Source of the DNA: Alligator mississippiensis
Lineage: Eukaryota > Chordata > Crocodylia > Alligatoridae
NCBI RefSeq assembly: GCF_030867095.1
Contig: NC_081828.1
Coordinates: 48,647,434 to 48,711,433 of the forward strand
Reading direction: 5' to 3'
Length of the DNA stretch: 64,000 bases
Below, one piece after another: positions 11,601-24,100 of this stretch. The notes beneath the pieces are model-generated. The model had not been told where the DNA came from. It ran no database searches and saw only the letters and a program-made list of their open reading frames with translations. Each line of letters opens with the position of its first letter. Position 1 is the stretch's first letter. The translations under genes and the position numbers were made by a program.

Positions 11601-14600
11601 AGCCTTGATCTTTTTGTGTCAGTACAAGGTTTTTCAAACCTTCTTGAACAGATAATTAAAAAGTCCTGCATCTACCTGTATTCTGGGCATTGTAGCATCA
11701 GTACTAAATTATTTTGTATTCCAGAACTAGAATAATAAAATAGCAACTGTAGTCAGCCAGGCAGGCAAGGAGGTACATACATTGCCTACACAAACTTGCA
11801 CAGTACTTTGAGGGATATTGACAATGTTAAGGAGGTTTTTCTGGCATTTTTTTGATATAATCAATTTCTCAGGTGCAGCAGTGTAGCTCTGAGTGTGCCC
11901 AGTTCTGTACAGTGCTGAGTATACCCATTTGTCATTTGGCTGTTGATAGTAACTTGTTAGAGAGTAAACAGAGGACTTCAGTCTCCAAGGCTGCCAGTCA
12001 AGTCCTGTTCAGAAGTTCATTTGCTTAACAAATAAAAAGTACAGTTCTTTTCTAAATGCCATTGACAACAATGGAAAGGCTCTTATTGACTTGAGCCAGG
12101 CTCCAAGAGGAGATATCAGTTCTAATATTGTTTACCTTTTTTTTCCACAGTGCTTACCCCTCAGAATCTGCAGCTGCTAAAGACCACAGAGGGTTCCCTG
12201 ACCCTTAGCTGGGATGAGGTGATTGATGTGGATTATTATCTCATCAGCTATTATCCAATGGGATACCAGACCTCTGTAAAACAAGTCAGGGTGCCCAAAG
12301 GGCAACTCAGCTATGAGATTGTGGGACTTCATCCCAGCACAACATATAACATCACGCTTCGCCATGTGAAGAAGGGGATTTCCAGTGACCCAGAAAATCT
12401 ACAAGCGAGCACAGGTGAGACCACTAGCAAATTACAGGCTAAGGATTTGCTGCTCTGCAAAGTTGGATTTAAACTATATCAGTGGAGCAAACCATTAGGT
12501 TTTAGAGGTGTGTGCGCTTTATATCAGTCTCTGTTTGAATACTGGAAGAATCTGTTCCATTTCCTATCCAAGTTCAGAGTATTTGCCTTTCTTCTCCCAT
12601 TTAAGGATTTTATTTTCCAAATAGATTTTTGGGGGGGGGGGGCAGGAGGGGAGTGAGGGGAGAGGGGCAAATTTCTTTTTCTCCCAAAGTGCCAGCCATT
12701 GGCTTATGGTTCTGAATTCCAAGGAGAGCACAGAACACTGTCCATTGTCTTACTGCATGATGCAGAAATGTATGACCTCCTTTTCCCTCTTTTATCATGT
12801 TCATTGGCCTCCTGTCATTCTCAATTGCTCTGCTCCTTTTCAGCATTCTCCATGGACTCTCTCCACCTGATGCCTCTGAAGTGTCACTGCCTTACTGTCC
12901 CTGCTTGCTCATTCCTCCTCATCAAACCCTAGCCGAGGTCTCTTGCCTCAGTGTCCACCTCTTCATTCCACTCTTCTGATCCTGGCCTTCTCCATACTCT
13001 TTTTGCCTTTGGGAGTAGAGAAGTTTGATCTTGCCTTTTGGGCCTTCCTCTCTTCAAGACAATGTAGTTACCTCCACAACATAACCCTTTGTCAACTACA
13101 ACATAACCCTTTGGAGACTTTGGGCATGAAGGCTCAGACTTGAAAAAGGGTAAGATTTTGCTCGTAATTTGAAAAATTTTTTGGGGTGAGATGTGTGCTG
13201 TAAATGCAGAATATTACTGAGAACAGTGCAACTATTTCAATTTAAGTGGAAGGGCTTTTACAACAGGCAAAACCCAGGTGGGATTTGTCCAGACGAGAGC
13301 TAATACTGAAGCTATTTATTGTAAGTTATGCCATAATGACCTTCAAAGACCACAAGTGGTAAGGACTTCAGTTGCACGCATGGCACAGTACAGCACTTTG
13401 TCACATCATGCTGGAGCACTGTAAGTATTCAGAGGGCAGAAGATTAGCAGTGAGTTGCCAGCACTGCTCTATATAGTAGCTAAAATTTCCTCCAACATCT
13501 CTCAGCTGGAACTGAGCAAGCCTGACTACTTCTTTGATAAGTTCTGATGATTTCCCTACCTGAGTTGAAAGGCTGATGATTTGAAGCAACCACCTAAAAC
13601 TAAAAGGTCAGTTTATTACCAGGTGTCACTGTATCATCTCCATGTCCTTGGTAAACCCAGTGAAAGATTTGGTTATTGTGAGGTATTCATTCATTTTTAA
13701 CAGATTACATGGAGCTGGTGGCCTGAGTCCTGTGTGTCCAGAGTGGGGTGTTACAATGAGTCAAAGACAGGCTTGTTGATGAAATAATTGTGCTCTTTCT
13801 AGTTAAGTCCTCAATTCATCCAGAAAACCATCTTAGAGCTTACAAGCAGGTGTACTGGTGGGAAGCAGTTTGGCCACTTCTTGTCTTGTGCTTAGAAGAC
13901 AAAGGAAACATTTTAATATTTCTGAAGTGCTAATGTGCTGTGTCCTCTTGGCCCTTCCTGTTCTGTTATCCCTAGCTCTGTCTGTGGTTGGTGCCATCTG
14001 GGTGACAGACGAGACAGAGGACTCACTGGAAGTGGAGTGGGAGAATCCTCCAGCAGAGGTGGATTATTACAAGCTAAGGTTCCGCTCACTGCCTGGGCAA
14101 GGTGAAGAGGAGGTGATGGTGCCTAAAAGCAGTGAACCAAAGAGCAGATACATCATCACTGGTAAGTGGTTGTGTGCAGCTCAGCTTGCACAGGGGCAAG
14201 GGCAGCTGATTCATGAGCCATAATTTGGGAAGAATTTCCCATTGTACGTGTGTGTGACTGATCTTTAGAGCTGAGACAACTGGTTAGTACAGTGGCTCTC
14301 AACCTTTTCAGCCAGGCACCCCCCGCCCAAAAACTGTTTTGAATTTGGCAGCACCTCTGGTTGAGAACCGCTGTTATGTTGCCTCTGCTTACTTCAGTGG
14401 TTCTCACCCAGAGTACTGCCGCATGCTTCTGCCTGTATTAGGGTTATCTAATAAACCTAAAACAGGCAGAAGCAGAGGTGTAACTAATGAGTTTTGTGCC
14501 CTGGGCAAAACTCCCCTGTGCTCTTGGAGGGCAGAGAGGAAGGAGGGTGGTTTTGCCTTCCATGCTTGTCCCTGTACTTGACTCTCAACCAAGCAGTATC

Positions 14601-17600
14601 AAGGACTGCTTCAGCCCAGTCTAACCCCTCTGGCTGAGCAGTGCAAAGGGCTGAAGATGGAGCACATGCTTTTGCCACAGCCCTTCCAGGTCTGATCCTG
14701 TATGCTCCTCCCACAAACAGAGGGGCAACAAGACAGTCCCACCTGCTTGACATGCCTCTGTTTGTGGGAGGAGCATGTGGGGTCTGACTGGAAAAAGTTG
14801 CAGGAAGAGAATGGGCTCCAGCCACAGCTGCTTCCTCATTTACCTCTGTACCTGTAACATGGCATCCCTGGAAGGGACCTCCAGCACCCCTGTTGAGAAC
14901 CACTAGGCTAGTAGAACTCCTTAACTTTGTGTCCAATCTGGTGCTCTGTGAGACTTGCAGCAAACTCCAAACATGCACATATAATATAAGCCATAGACCT
15001 TGTGCAACCTGGATGAAGTCTGGCAGGTGAGCCACCCTTTAGCACCTGATTACCAAGCTAGGAGAGAGAGGAGGGCCAAGAGTGTCCTTTATAATATATC
15101 TCACTCTCACTTCAGCTGGAAACTAATTTGGGTTTCCTTCAAAACATCCCTTCACTGATAAGGGTTTGGATTGGAATCCAACTGGCAGAACCACAGAGTT
15201 GGATGTACTTCCCTCTACTGTGGCCAGCACAACCTCTTCTTAAGTTTGAATACACAAAGCATGAGCCATGAGTTTGTTACTGTAACAGTTTCTAATCAGA
15301 GCCAGACAGTTAATCAGACTGCTGTCAAGGCAAGCATTTTATACATTTTACTTTTCTTGCCCTTTAGAATACAATCTAATACATAAATCTGCACATTGGT
15401 AAAGATGCAGGGCTTGTTGTGGCATGCCGAAACCCCAGTCAAATACTGATTATGCCTAATTATGAATAAGCACATTCCAGAGTTATCTTGTTCTGTACCA
15501 TTCTGTACAAAACCTTTGGTTCTCTTCTCTTAGTTTCGCTGGGTAACTCCTGATCCTCTCTTATCTTGTTTATTGCATTCTTCAAGGAAGACTTGTTGTT
15601 CACTGCCTTTTCTAGGCACTGTACCATGGCCTTTGATTTCATCAAGTGAAACATCCTGGATTTTTTGTAAGAGTATTGGGCACTGCCAGGTTGAGCAACT
15701 TCAGCTGCTTCTGAGTTTTTTCAGAGACTTTTAGCAGTTAACTCTTTCCAGCCTTTCTAATTAAGTCCTTCAGTCTGGCTGATAATCATGAGAAATGGTA
15801 AGACTTGTTTAAATGACCAGGCCACTTAAATTTGGTTTGTTCTTCTAGCAAAAGTGTACACCTGGAGTATCTTTTATTTATGAGGCAGATCCACATGGTG
15901 GAAACTGGAGTAGTGGTGAAATCTGGTGATTTCAATGGGTCTCAGCTGTGGATCTGGTACTACATGTTTAGACTAAGTGTAGCACTCTTAAAATCTTCAG
16001 GAATTTGCCAACTTAAGGGTATCGTGTAGATGTCTGGATAGTCAATTTCAGTGCACACTCATGCAACTCAAGCTCAACCCATGTCAAGAATAGTTTATTT
16101 TTCATATCAGAGCTACGAATACTACTAATAATAGGTAAAATATAAATTCTCACAAATTATGACACACATAGGAGACAAAGATGGACCTGAACCAAAAACT
16201 CAGATTTCCCAGACAAAGGGAAGTTTTGATCCAAATACTACAATTCAGACTCATTTCTCAAACATATCCAGGAAGGGTATACCAAAAATGCAATTTCCTT
16301 AAGAAAAGCTTAATTTCATTTTTTTTCTCTAATTGCTCGCATTGCTCCTTTTGTTCTCTCTAGGCTTGAAACCTGGCACAGTGTATAATATTACTGTCAT
16401 ATACATGAAGGACAATATAGAGGGGAAACCATCATCAGTGACTGGCAGGACTGGTACGTGCAAAGGTTTCTATTACTATATTACTACTATGTCCAGAGGA
16501 CCTTCCACTGAGATCAAAGCTCTATTGCTCAATGTGTCACACAGACATCAAAACAAACTTCTCTGTCTCGTGCTTGTTTTGAATTTTTCTTATTAAGAGG
16601 AAGGAAGGTTGACCCTTTGAGGGGTGGTTACTAGCCAGCGTAAGCTATAATGGCTCTAACCTTCTCTGAAGCGTGCTGGGCAGAACCAGTTGCCAGGATT
16701 GGGAAATGACTATAAGTTCCTTTTGACCTTCACTCATATCCTATACTGAACACTGATCAGTCAGCCATAAGGATTAGGGTCATTATTTGATAATTTTTTT
16801 TTCCAGTGCAGTTAAGCTATTCCTGGGTATCTCAGATATGAATGTGGAAACTGACATGAAAAGCTGTTTCTCTGGAATTCAGTGATGCAGAAAGTTCCTT
16901 GAATGGTGACAGAATATATTGGATCTACTGTACAGTAGTAGGGAGGCTTGAAGAAACTGAATTATTTTTCTATACAAGATTTAGGGGTCTATGAATCTGA
17001 TCTGTATTACAATAGGAGTAGGGTTAGAAAAAAAGTATAGAAAAAAAGATAACTCTGCCTCACAAATTGGCTAAAAACAGGAAATTTAAAAATACCCCCA
17101 ATTTTGGGTGGTTATTATTTCCTTACAGGATTATGAGCATTTAGAATACATTTGATGCATTTCTTCAAGCTTTTGTCCACCACCACAGACATAGGCTTAT
17201 ATGTAAGACAAAAAAATATCCCTTGCGTACTTATGTAATACTAGAGATCTGGAGCTTTGAATCAGATGGCAAATGCCAGTAGCACGAGACTCCTGATGCA
17301 ATTGTGCAAGTTTACCATACTCTATGGGGGCTCACCATATGCAACATCACTAGCCCAGAAGAGTGTGGGAGGTAGGAGTGGGGAGCAGCAGCAAAAAGTA
17401 CTGTATGTATTTGAATATAAGATAGCCCTGAATATAAGTTGACCCCACAATAATTAGATTCCACGTATGGAAAATTTTATAAATTTGTTATAATTTTTTC
17501 AGGTATACAATCTAATTATTGGAAGTTGGCCTTGAATTTGTTCCCTTCCCACTGCTACAGAAGAGAAAATAAATCTGGGAGGTCAGGTAGCCCCTTTGTC

Positions 17601-18110
17601 ATCCCCTCCAACTTTTTCCCCCTTCAGCCCCTTCCCCACCCCCTCCTTACTGTCAGACCCTGCTCTCCACAAACACATGGAAGTAAGGGGCAAATTTGGA
17701 AACACTGACCTTAAGAAAAACATACCTGTAGTAATTTGCATATAATTCCTATAGACTTAGTTCATTCAGAATTTATGCATATTGCATTTTTTAAACTGCT
17801 GCAAGTTTTAGTACAGGCACTCCATAAACACACTTTTAAGCAGCACGTTGGCACCTACTTATATATAATATAAACTATGCATGAAAGTAGTTCAAAACCA
17901 AAAGATTCGTGAGTATCATATAGGTCACTGGGTTTGGCCTCAACAGTTAACAGCATTTTAAGCCATGGTGATCCCACAGCTCAGCGCTGCTCAGTATGTG
18001 TGTACTCTGTTGGCTACAAATGTCCAACTTGGGATCCTTAACATTCTGGTTTATTAGGCGGATTGAAACACTGTAATGAATTAAATCATAAACCTTGGGG
18101 CTGGTCCTTC

Positions 18111-18144
<34 letters not shown>

Positions 18145-21100
18145 CAGTAGCAAGCTACAAGAGTCAGGTATACCTATCCCACAGGTGCTGGAGTCTGCCA
18201 TTGAGGCTTCTTTCAGCGTGGTGTTATCTTCCAGAAGGGGGTCGCCGGCTGGTCCTTCTGGCTGGACAGGTCGGGTGCTGGTCAAGTTGGAGTTCAAGAG
18301 GGCGCCACCGAGGGTCACTTTTCACTGCTTTTTATCTGTCCTTGGCAGACTTTGGTGACTTCCCAGTTTTCAGGGTTGCCCAATCCAGGGGTCATTGACC
18401 CTCGTGGGATTTCCCCCCTCGGTGGCTACTGGATGGCATCTGTCAGCCCCAGGGGTTGTCCGCATGTACGTGCAGGTTTGGGAGTCCGTTGATGAATTTT
18501 GAATAGGGCTCTGGGAGATCTGGAGATATTCAGCCCAAAAGTTGGTCCCTGGCATTGATTAACTCAGGCCAGGGCTTCTAGCCCTTGAACAGTGACGTTT
18601 AGAGACTTCCCAGTTGTTACATTGTCTTCTATTGAGTTCTTCCCTGGGTTGATCTGCAGTTTCCTTAGGTGTTAATTGTTGCCTGCTACCATGTTACACA
18701 TTCAATCACTGATTCACTCACTCTTTCAGGGGCCAGCCTGATACAGGGAAGGGCAGTTTGATTCCTGCCCTTGTTAACATTATTACAATGTATAACTTAC
18801 TTATGAAACTAAACACATTTAGTTGAATGTTGAAAAGTGAGGAGTATAAAATATAAGCTACAAAAGTAATGCCATAGCACACAAATAGATAAAAATACCA
18901 AAATACAAGGGGAGATACAAAATGCACACATACAAATTTCAAAACACAATTCCTTATCTTAAAGTGAAAGAAAGAGGAAGGAAGAAAAGGTAGAAGAGGA
19001 AAAACATATCCAAGGAGGAGAGAGCAGCTGCAGGCAAGAGGAAAAGGGGCTTTCTGCTACAACTCCAGATACCCCCAACAAGGATCCATGTACTAATTAG
19101 CACCCTAATCATGACTAGAACTGGGTGTTCTTGTCACGAGTCCTGGCATCTTTCAAAAACTTATGTACAGATAAGGCACAAGGCAACCTGGTCTGGCTTT
19201 ACCTCATGGAGGGCACAGGGTCCCACTAATCATATGCAACAGGGTGAGAGAAGTGGTGACAGAAGGATTCTGGGTGAACTGTTTGGGGCCACATTTGGTG
19301 ATGTTTCCCAGACGTTTAAGACTGGTGAAGAAATAGGAATCTTTGGAAATGGGAAAGAAGGTGCAGATCAATGGTGGAGTTGAAGAGGAACTTGAAATAT
19401 ATGCAATATAGTGGCTCACCATGATCTGAAGAAGAGTTGGCGCTGAGGCCTATGCTCAATGGGCACTATTATATGTTTTATTCAGTTGGGCTGCATGCTG
19501 TTCTTGGGGTGAGGAGAAACCTCATGCTGTTCAGGGGGGAAAGTCTTATTTTGTATTCAAGTAAATGTGGTAACTGGGCTGCATGGATGGTCCTTCCACT
19601 TTTAGGACTTTGAGGAAGGGAGTTAATGGGGCTGTTGCTTTATGTCATTCTACTGTAGAGAGGGGCAGACAGCTGGAAGAGTTTTCTAATTCTAGAAGTA
19701 AAAATACTACATCTAAATGGCAAGGCAATTTCACTTCGTACATGCTCAGATTACATCTGTTTTCCATCCTTGAGCTGGCCAGGAGTCCATTGCTAGTGGA
19801 ACCACAGAGATCCCCACATGGAATCATCATCCAGTCCCTCTCATAGTTTCTTTGTTATTGGTATAATGGGAGTTTGGCCTATGCTACTGCCAAACAAAGC
19901 TTTGCCGGTGAACCCACAGGATTACTTGCCTTTTGATCCAAGCCTTTCGTTGATATTTGATTCTTGGAAGAATGTGGAGAAACCTCTGCTTTCAGTGGAC
20001 CATTACATCTGGGATCAGTGCTGTGAATATCCTCAACACATAGAACGCTTGTTCCTTTTTGCACTTGTTACTTGAACACACTTCACTTCGTGTTTGGCCA
20101 CTATGGCACTGAACAGCTCTGAGATGTTAGGGCGGGAATATATTAATTCCTCTATAACATTTTTTGCTTCATTTCCCTGACATTTACCTGAATTGGGCAT
20201 GAAAGTATGAGAATTTGTAGAATACAAGTACAATACAGCAGGGCAAACTGTGCTACCTGAAGTGTCAGCTGTTTGTAGTGGTTTTGTAGAAAAAGATTTC
20301 TTTAGGAAAAATCCACCAAGATTGGTTGGCTACACGGACCATGCACAGTACCTTGTTTGTGTCCCCTCTTACATTTTCCAGGTTTAGGAACATAGAAATC
20401 AGGGAGGAAAAAGACCAACCAATGCATCCTTCACTACCTGTGCTGTGTACAGATCTCCAGTGAAGGCAGACACCAAACTGATTCCAGATAGGGTCTGAGA
20501 GCAAAATGAGATGGATGGTGAAGTTCAACAATAAGCAACAGCTTTCACTTGCAGTAAAGGAGATTTAGATATTAAGGAAGAAACATTATGTAGGGAGGTA
20601 GTGGAATTTTCATCATGGGAAGTTAAAAAACTTGAAAGTTTAAAAGCGTAATTTTGAAAAATTCTCACAAACATCCATCAGGAATGTTTTAGGCACAACT
20701 GGTCTTACCCTCAGGCAGAGAAATTTACTAAATGACCTCTCAAAGATCACTTTTGGCTCTATTTTATATGGTTGAATCAAAACTAGAAATAAAGTGCAGA
20801 TATTTAATGAAGGTGATTAACAAGTGGACCCATTTACCTAGGATATTGTGGATTCGCTGTCATTTGACAGTTTTAAATTAAAAAGGATAGTTTACTAAAA
20901 GAGACCTTCATATTGAACCAGAAAATACTTGGCGAGGTTATATGGCTTGTTTATGCAGCAGGCCAGACAGATCATCCAAATCATCTGTTCTGGCCCTAAC
21001 ACACAAATGTGAATTATTAAGTATTTGAGGCTACTATTTTTTTCTGCATAGCAGTCCTTTTTGTTTTACTGAGGCTAACACTGCAAGTCATTATCTCTTC

Positions 21101-24100
21101 TTCCTTCTTGGAAAAGTCAGGGGGTCAGTAGGGCTAAGTACAGATAGTCAAAAAGCCCGAAGCTGAATCAATTCAATCTTTGCAGGTTAGTTTAAACTGC
21201 ATAGATTGAACTAACAAGCAAGTGAACAGATATTCACTTTTGATTCCAGAAATGCAGACACATGCCTGCAGTGGCCCAGGTCCATAGGTTGAGGGAGAAA
21301 ATTTTCCCGGGGGCAGGGGGGAGGGGGGCCAAGAAGGCACATGCACACATGTGTGCCCCTACCCCACTTCCTCCACAGCGGAAAAGTCTGCGGGGGAAGG
21401 GGTAGCGGAGGGGAAAGGGCCATAGGAGGGGAGGGAGGGAGGGAGTAGGGCTGGAGCTGGGACTGAGCAGAGATTGGGAGGAGTGGAGCAGAGCCAGGGC
21501 CATGATCAGGATTGGGGCTGGGGCCTGCTGTGTCCATGCAGCTGCCCCTTCCTCCATGCCTGGGGCTGTTGCCCAGTGCCAGTGCCCCCTGTGCCAATGA
21601 ATCCACAGCCCCACAGCCCTGCAGTGGCCCTGGCTGCATCCTCACACTGGCGGGGGGAGGCGGGGCAGAGTGGGGCCATCCTTGGCTGCACTACCAGGCT
21701 GGAGGGGACAGAGCCCCTGGGACTCCTGTGCCCACCCTGCCCTGCTCTGAGTCATCCCCAGGAAGAGCCCAGCATAACCCTGTCTCCAGCCCGCAGCAGC
21801 AGCCTGCCCTACCCCGCAAAGATCTGGGGGCACATGCCCCGCCATGCCTCCCGGGGTGTGCATATCAACAGGAGGCATGCCTCCTGGATAAGCTGCTTGT
21901 GGCTCAGTCCCATGCCCCACCAGCCCCAGCCCCAGCCCCTCCTCACCCCTGCTGCAGCTGCCAGAAGCCCTTGGCCAGGCTGCTTTGCGGCCTTACCACT
22001 GCCCTGCGTTTGGGGGGGCGCTAAGCTCCATTAGCCCCCGCTTCTGCTGCCTATGCCCAGGTCAGAAGCTGGGGGTGCTAGAACCCACATTCTAGCTCTG
22101 TTGGAGCAGACAGCTTGAATCTGGAGGGAATCTAGGACAGAAGTTCAATAAATCGATTTAACTTAAATCAGTTAATTCTGATACTACATCCATCCAGGTT
22201 TATCCTAAACCAGTTTCAGCCATTTTGAAAGCGGTTTATGTGTATTGAGCTTCTGTTGTGTTACAGATTTTAACTGGTTTCCAAATACTTATAGTGGTCT
22301 ATGTGTCATTTCTGTCCTTAGCCTAGAAGGCTCTACTGAAGAATATTGATTTTTTTTTTAAGGTGCCCTGTGTCAGGTAACAGTGTAAATGCAATAGTTC
22401 ATTTAAGATGAGTACAAAGGTGGGCAGTGGGAACTCATGACTCTGATGCATGAACCTGGGCAAGCCAGTTAGCCATTTTGGCTCAGTGTTGTCCTTTACC
22501 AAATGAGGATGACAGTACTTGCCTCACGAGGCATGTTATCTTGAGGACAAATTACTTCTTGCTGTTAACCAGTAATTTGAAGATGAACTGAATTAAGTAT
22601 CATTATTATCCTCACATTCCACCTCTCTCTAAATGGTATCAATCTAATATGGACTGGTCCCCTGGATTCTAAATAGCTATTAATGCAAAGGGTGCCATTT
22701 TTTCCACAAAAAAGTTAAAGTTTTAAAGAGCCACTATATGTGCCTGATTCATCAAAGAAGGACTCTGAGCTGTCTGGTCCAGACTCAGAAGTTAACTTAC
22801 TCACTAATGGCATCCTTAAATCTTTCTGCATTCTGAATGGTCTCAATGGTGGCTTGGGTGCACAGACCAGGATGTAGCCAAATGAAACTTGTGTTGCTTC
22901 AAAACAGATAAGTATGAGCTAATGTTTGTCAGATAGAAAACAGTGGAAAGTATTTTGACCTGCTGCAAGTGCCATATGGATAATTTGAAGGAAAAGAAAT
23001 AAATAAACAAATTGTCTAACTGGTTAGTCTGGGATGTCACTCTTGAGACTTTTAACTCTGTACTTTCAAATTTCTTTTTACAGGAATAGATGGCCCAACT
23101 AACCTAGTGACTGACCGAGTGACAGAGGACACAGCCACCATTTCCTGGAAGGGGGTCCAGGCTCCCATAGACAGGTACATGGTGACCTACACCACAGCTG
23201 ATGGGGATAGCAAGGAGGTGGCAGTCAGGAAAGACAAGAGCATGACCACTCTGACTGGACTGAGGCCTGGCATGGAGTACATCATCTATATCTGGGCTGA
23301 GAAGGGAGCCCATCAAAGCAAGCGGACAAGCACTAAAGCTGTGACAGGTAACTGTTAGCAAGGGAGAAGATATGTGGGGTTTGATTCTGAATGTCAGAGC
23401 CACTATCAGAGTTCTCCTTTAGGGCATCTTTTAGCTTATCACTTTTAAACCTTCTCTTAACAGAAATGGACGGCCCAACTAACTTGGTGACTGACCAAGT
23501 AACAGAGGACACAGCCACCATCTCCTGGAAGGGAGTCTGGGCTCCCATAGACAGGTACATGGTGAGCTACACCTCTCCTGATGGTGATGCCAGGGAGCTG
23601 CCAGTGGGGCAGGACAGAAGTGTCCACACCCTGACAGGACTGAGGCCAGGTGTGGAGTACACCATCTACATCTGGGCTGAGAAAGGAACCCAGCAGAGCA
23701 AGAGCACGAACACTACAGCTGTGACAGGTAATGGGGTAAAAGAATGAAGTGGCAAGTTCAGGTTTGTAACAGGGAGCCAGGGGCTCCTGTTACTTTAAGG
23801 AAAATTTGCAGCAGACAGCTGAGCAGGAGCTAGCTGCACCACAACAAGCAGGCATCCCATTAAGCCCAAAGGGCATCCTCTATGCTTAGTTAGGGTCACC
23901 TGACCAGAACAGGCAGTGCTCCAGAGTATGTAAACCCAGCACTAGGAGCAAGGAGGGTCAGTCTGGCCCTACAGACAGCAGGAGAGAGGAGGTCCTGAGC
24001 TGGCTGGCTTTAGGAGAGGAACTTACCAGTCCTCTTGAGCTTCAAGTGAAAGGGGGACTTATGACCTGCAGGATAGTTAAGCCCCAGTGTGAGGAGATTT

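Larger units (their letters stand above)
14162..16363 (+). other. TNN intron 5
   Basis: About 2.2 kb. It carries a 616-bp hAT-type element at 14290-14905 (listed separately). The rest shows no recognisable element. Confidence 0.8.
16454..23083 (+). other. TNN intron 6
   Basis: About 6.6 kb, the longest internal intron. It holds a (CA)n microsatellite at 18111-18146, a 1.2-kb inverted-repeat element at about 21137-22319 and a MIR-like SINE at about 22430-22560. Around 17403-17460 there is a short AT-rich motif of the kind seen at MITE ends, but I cannot bound it. The stretch 18150-19080 looks like dispersed-repeat DNA, but I cannot name a family or its ends. Confidence 0.75.

Noticed and set aside
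18150-19080. Possible LTR-type element in intron 6
   Set aside because: The composition looks like dispersed-repeat DNA, but I found no matching ends, target duplication or coding remnant, so I do not call it.
21211-22034. Several 120-190 residue frames on both strands
   Set aside because: Same cause: GC-rich middle of the GGGACAGACATT element; overlapping on both strands and without motifs.
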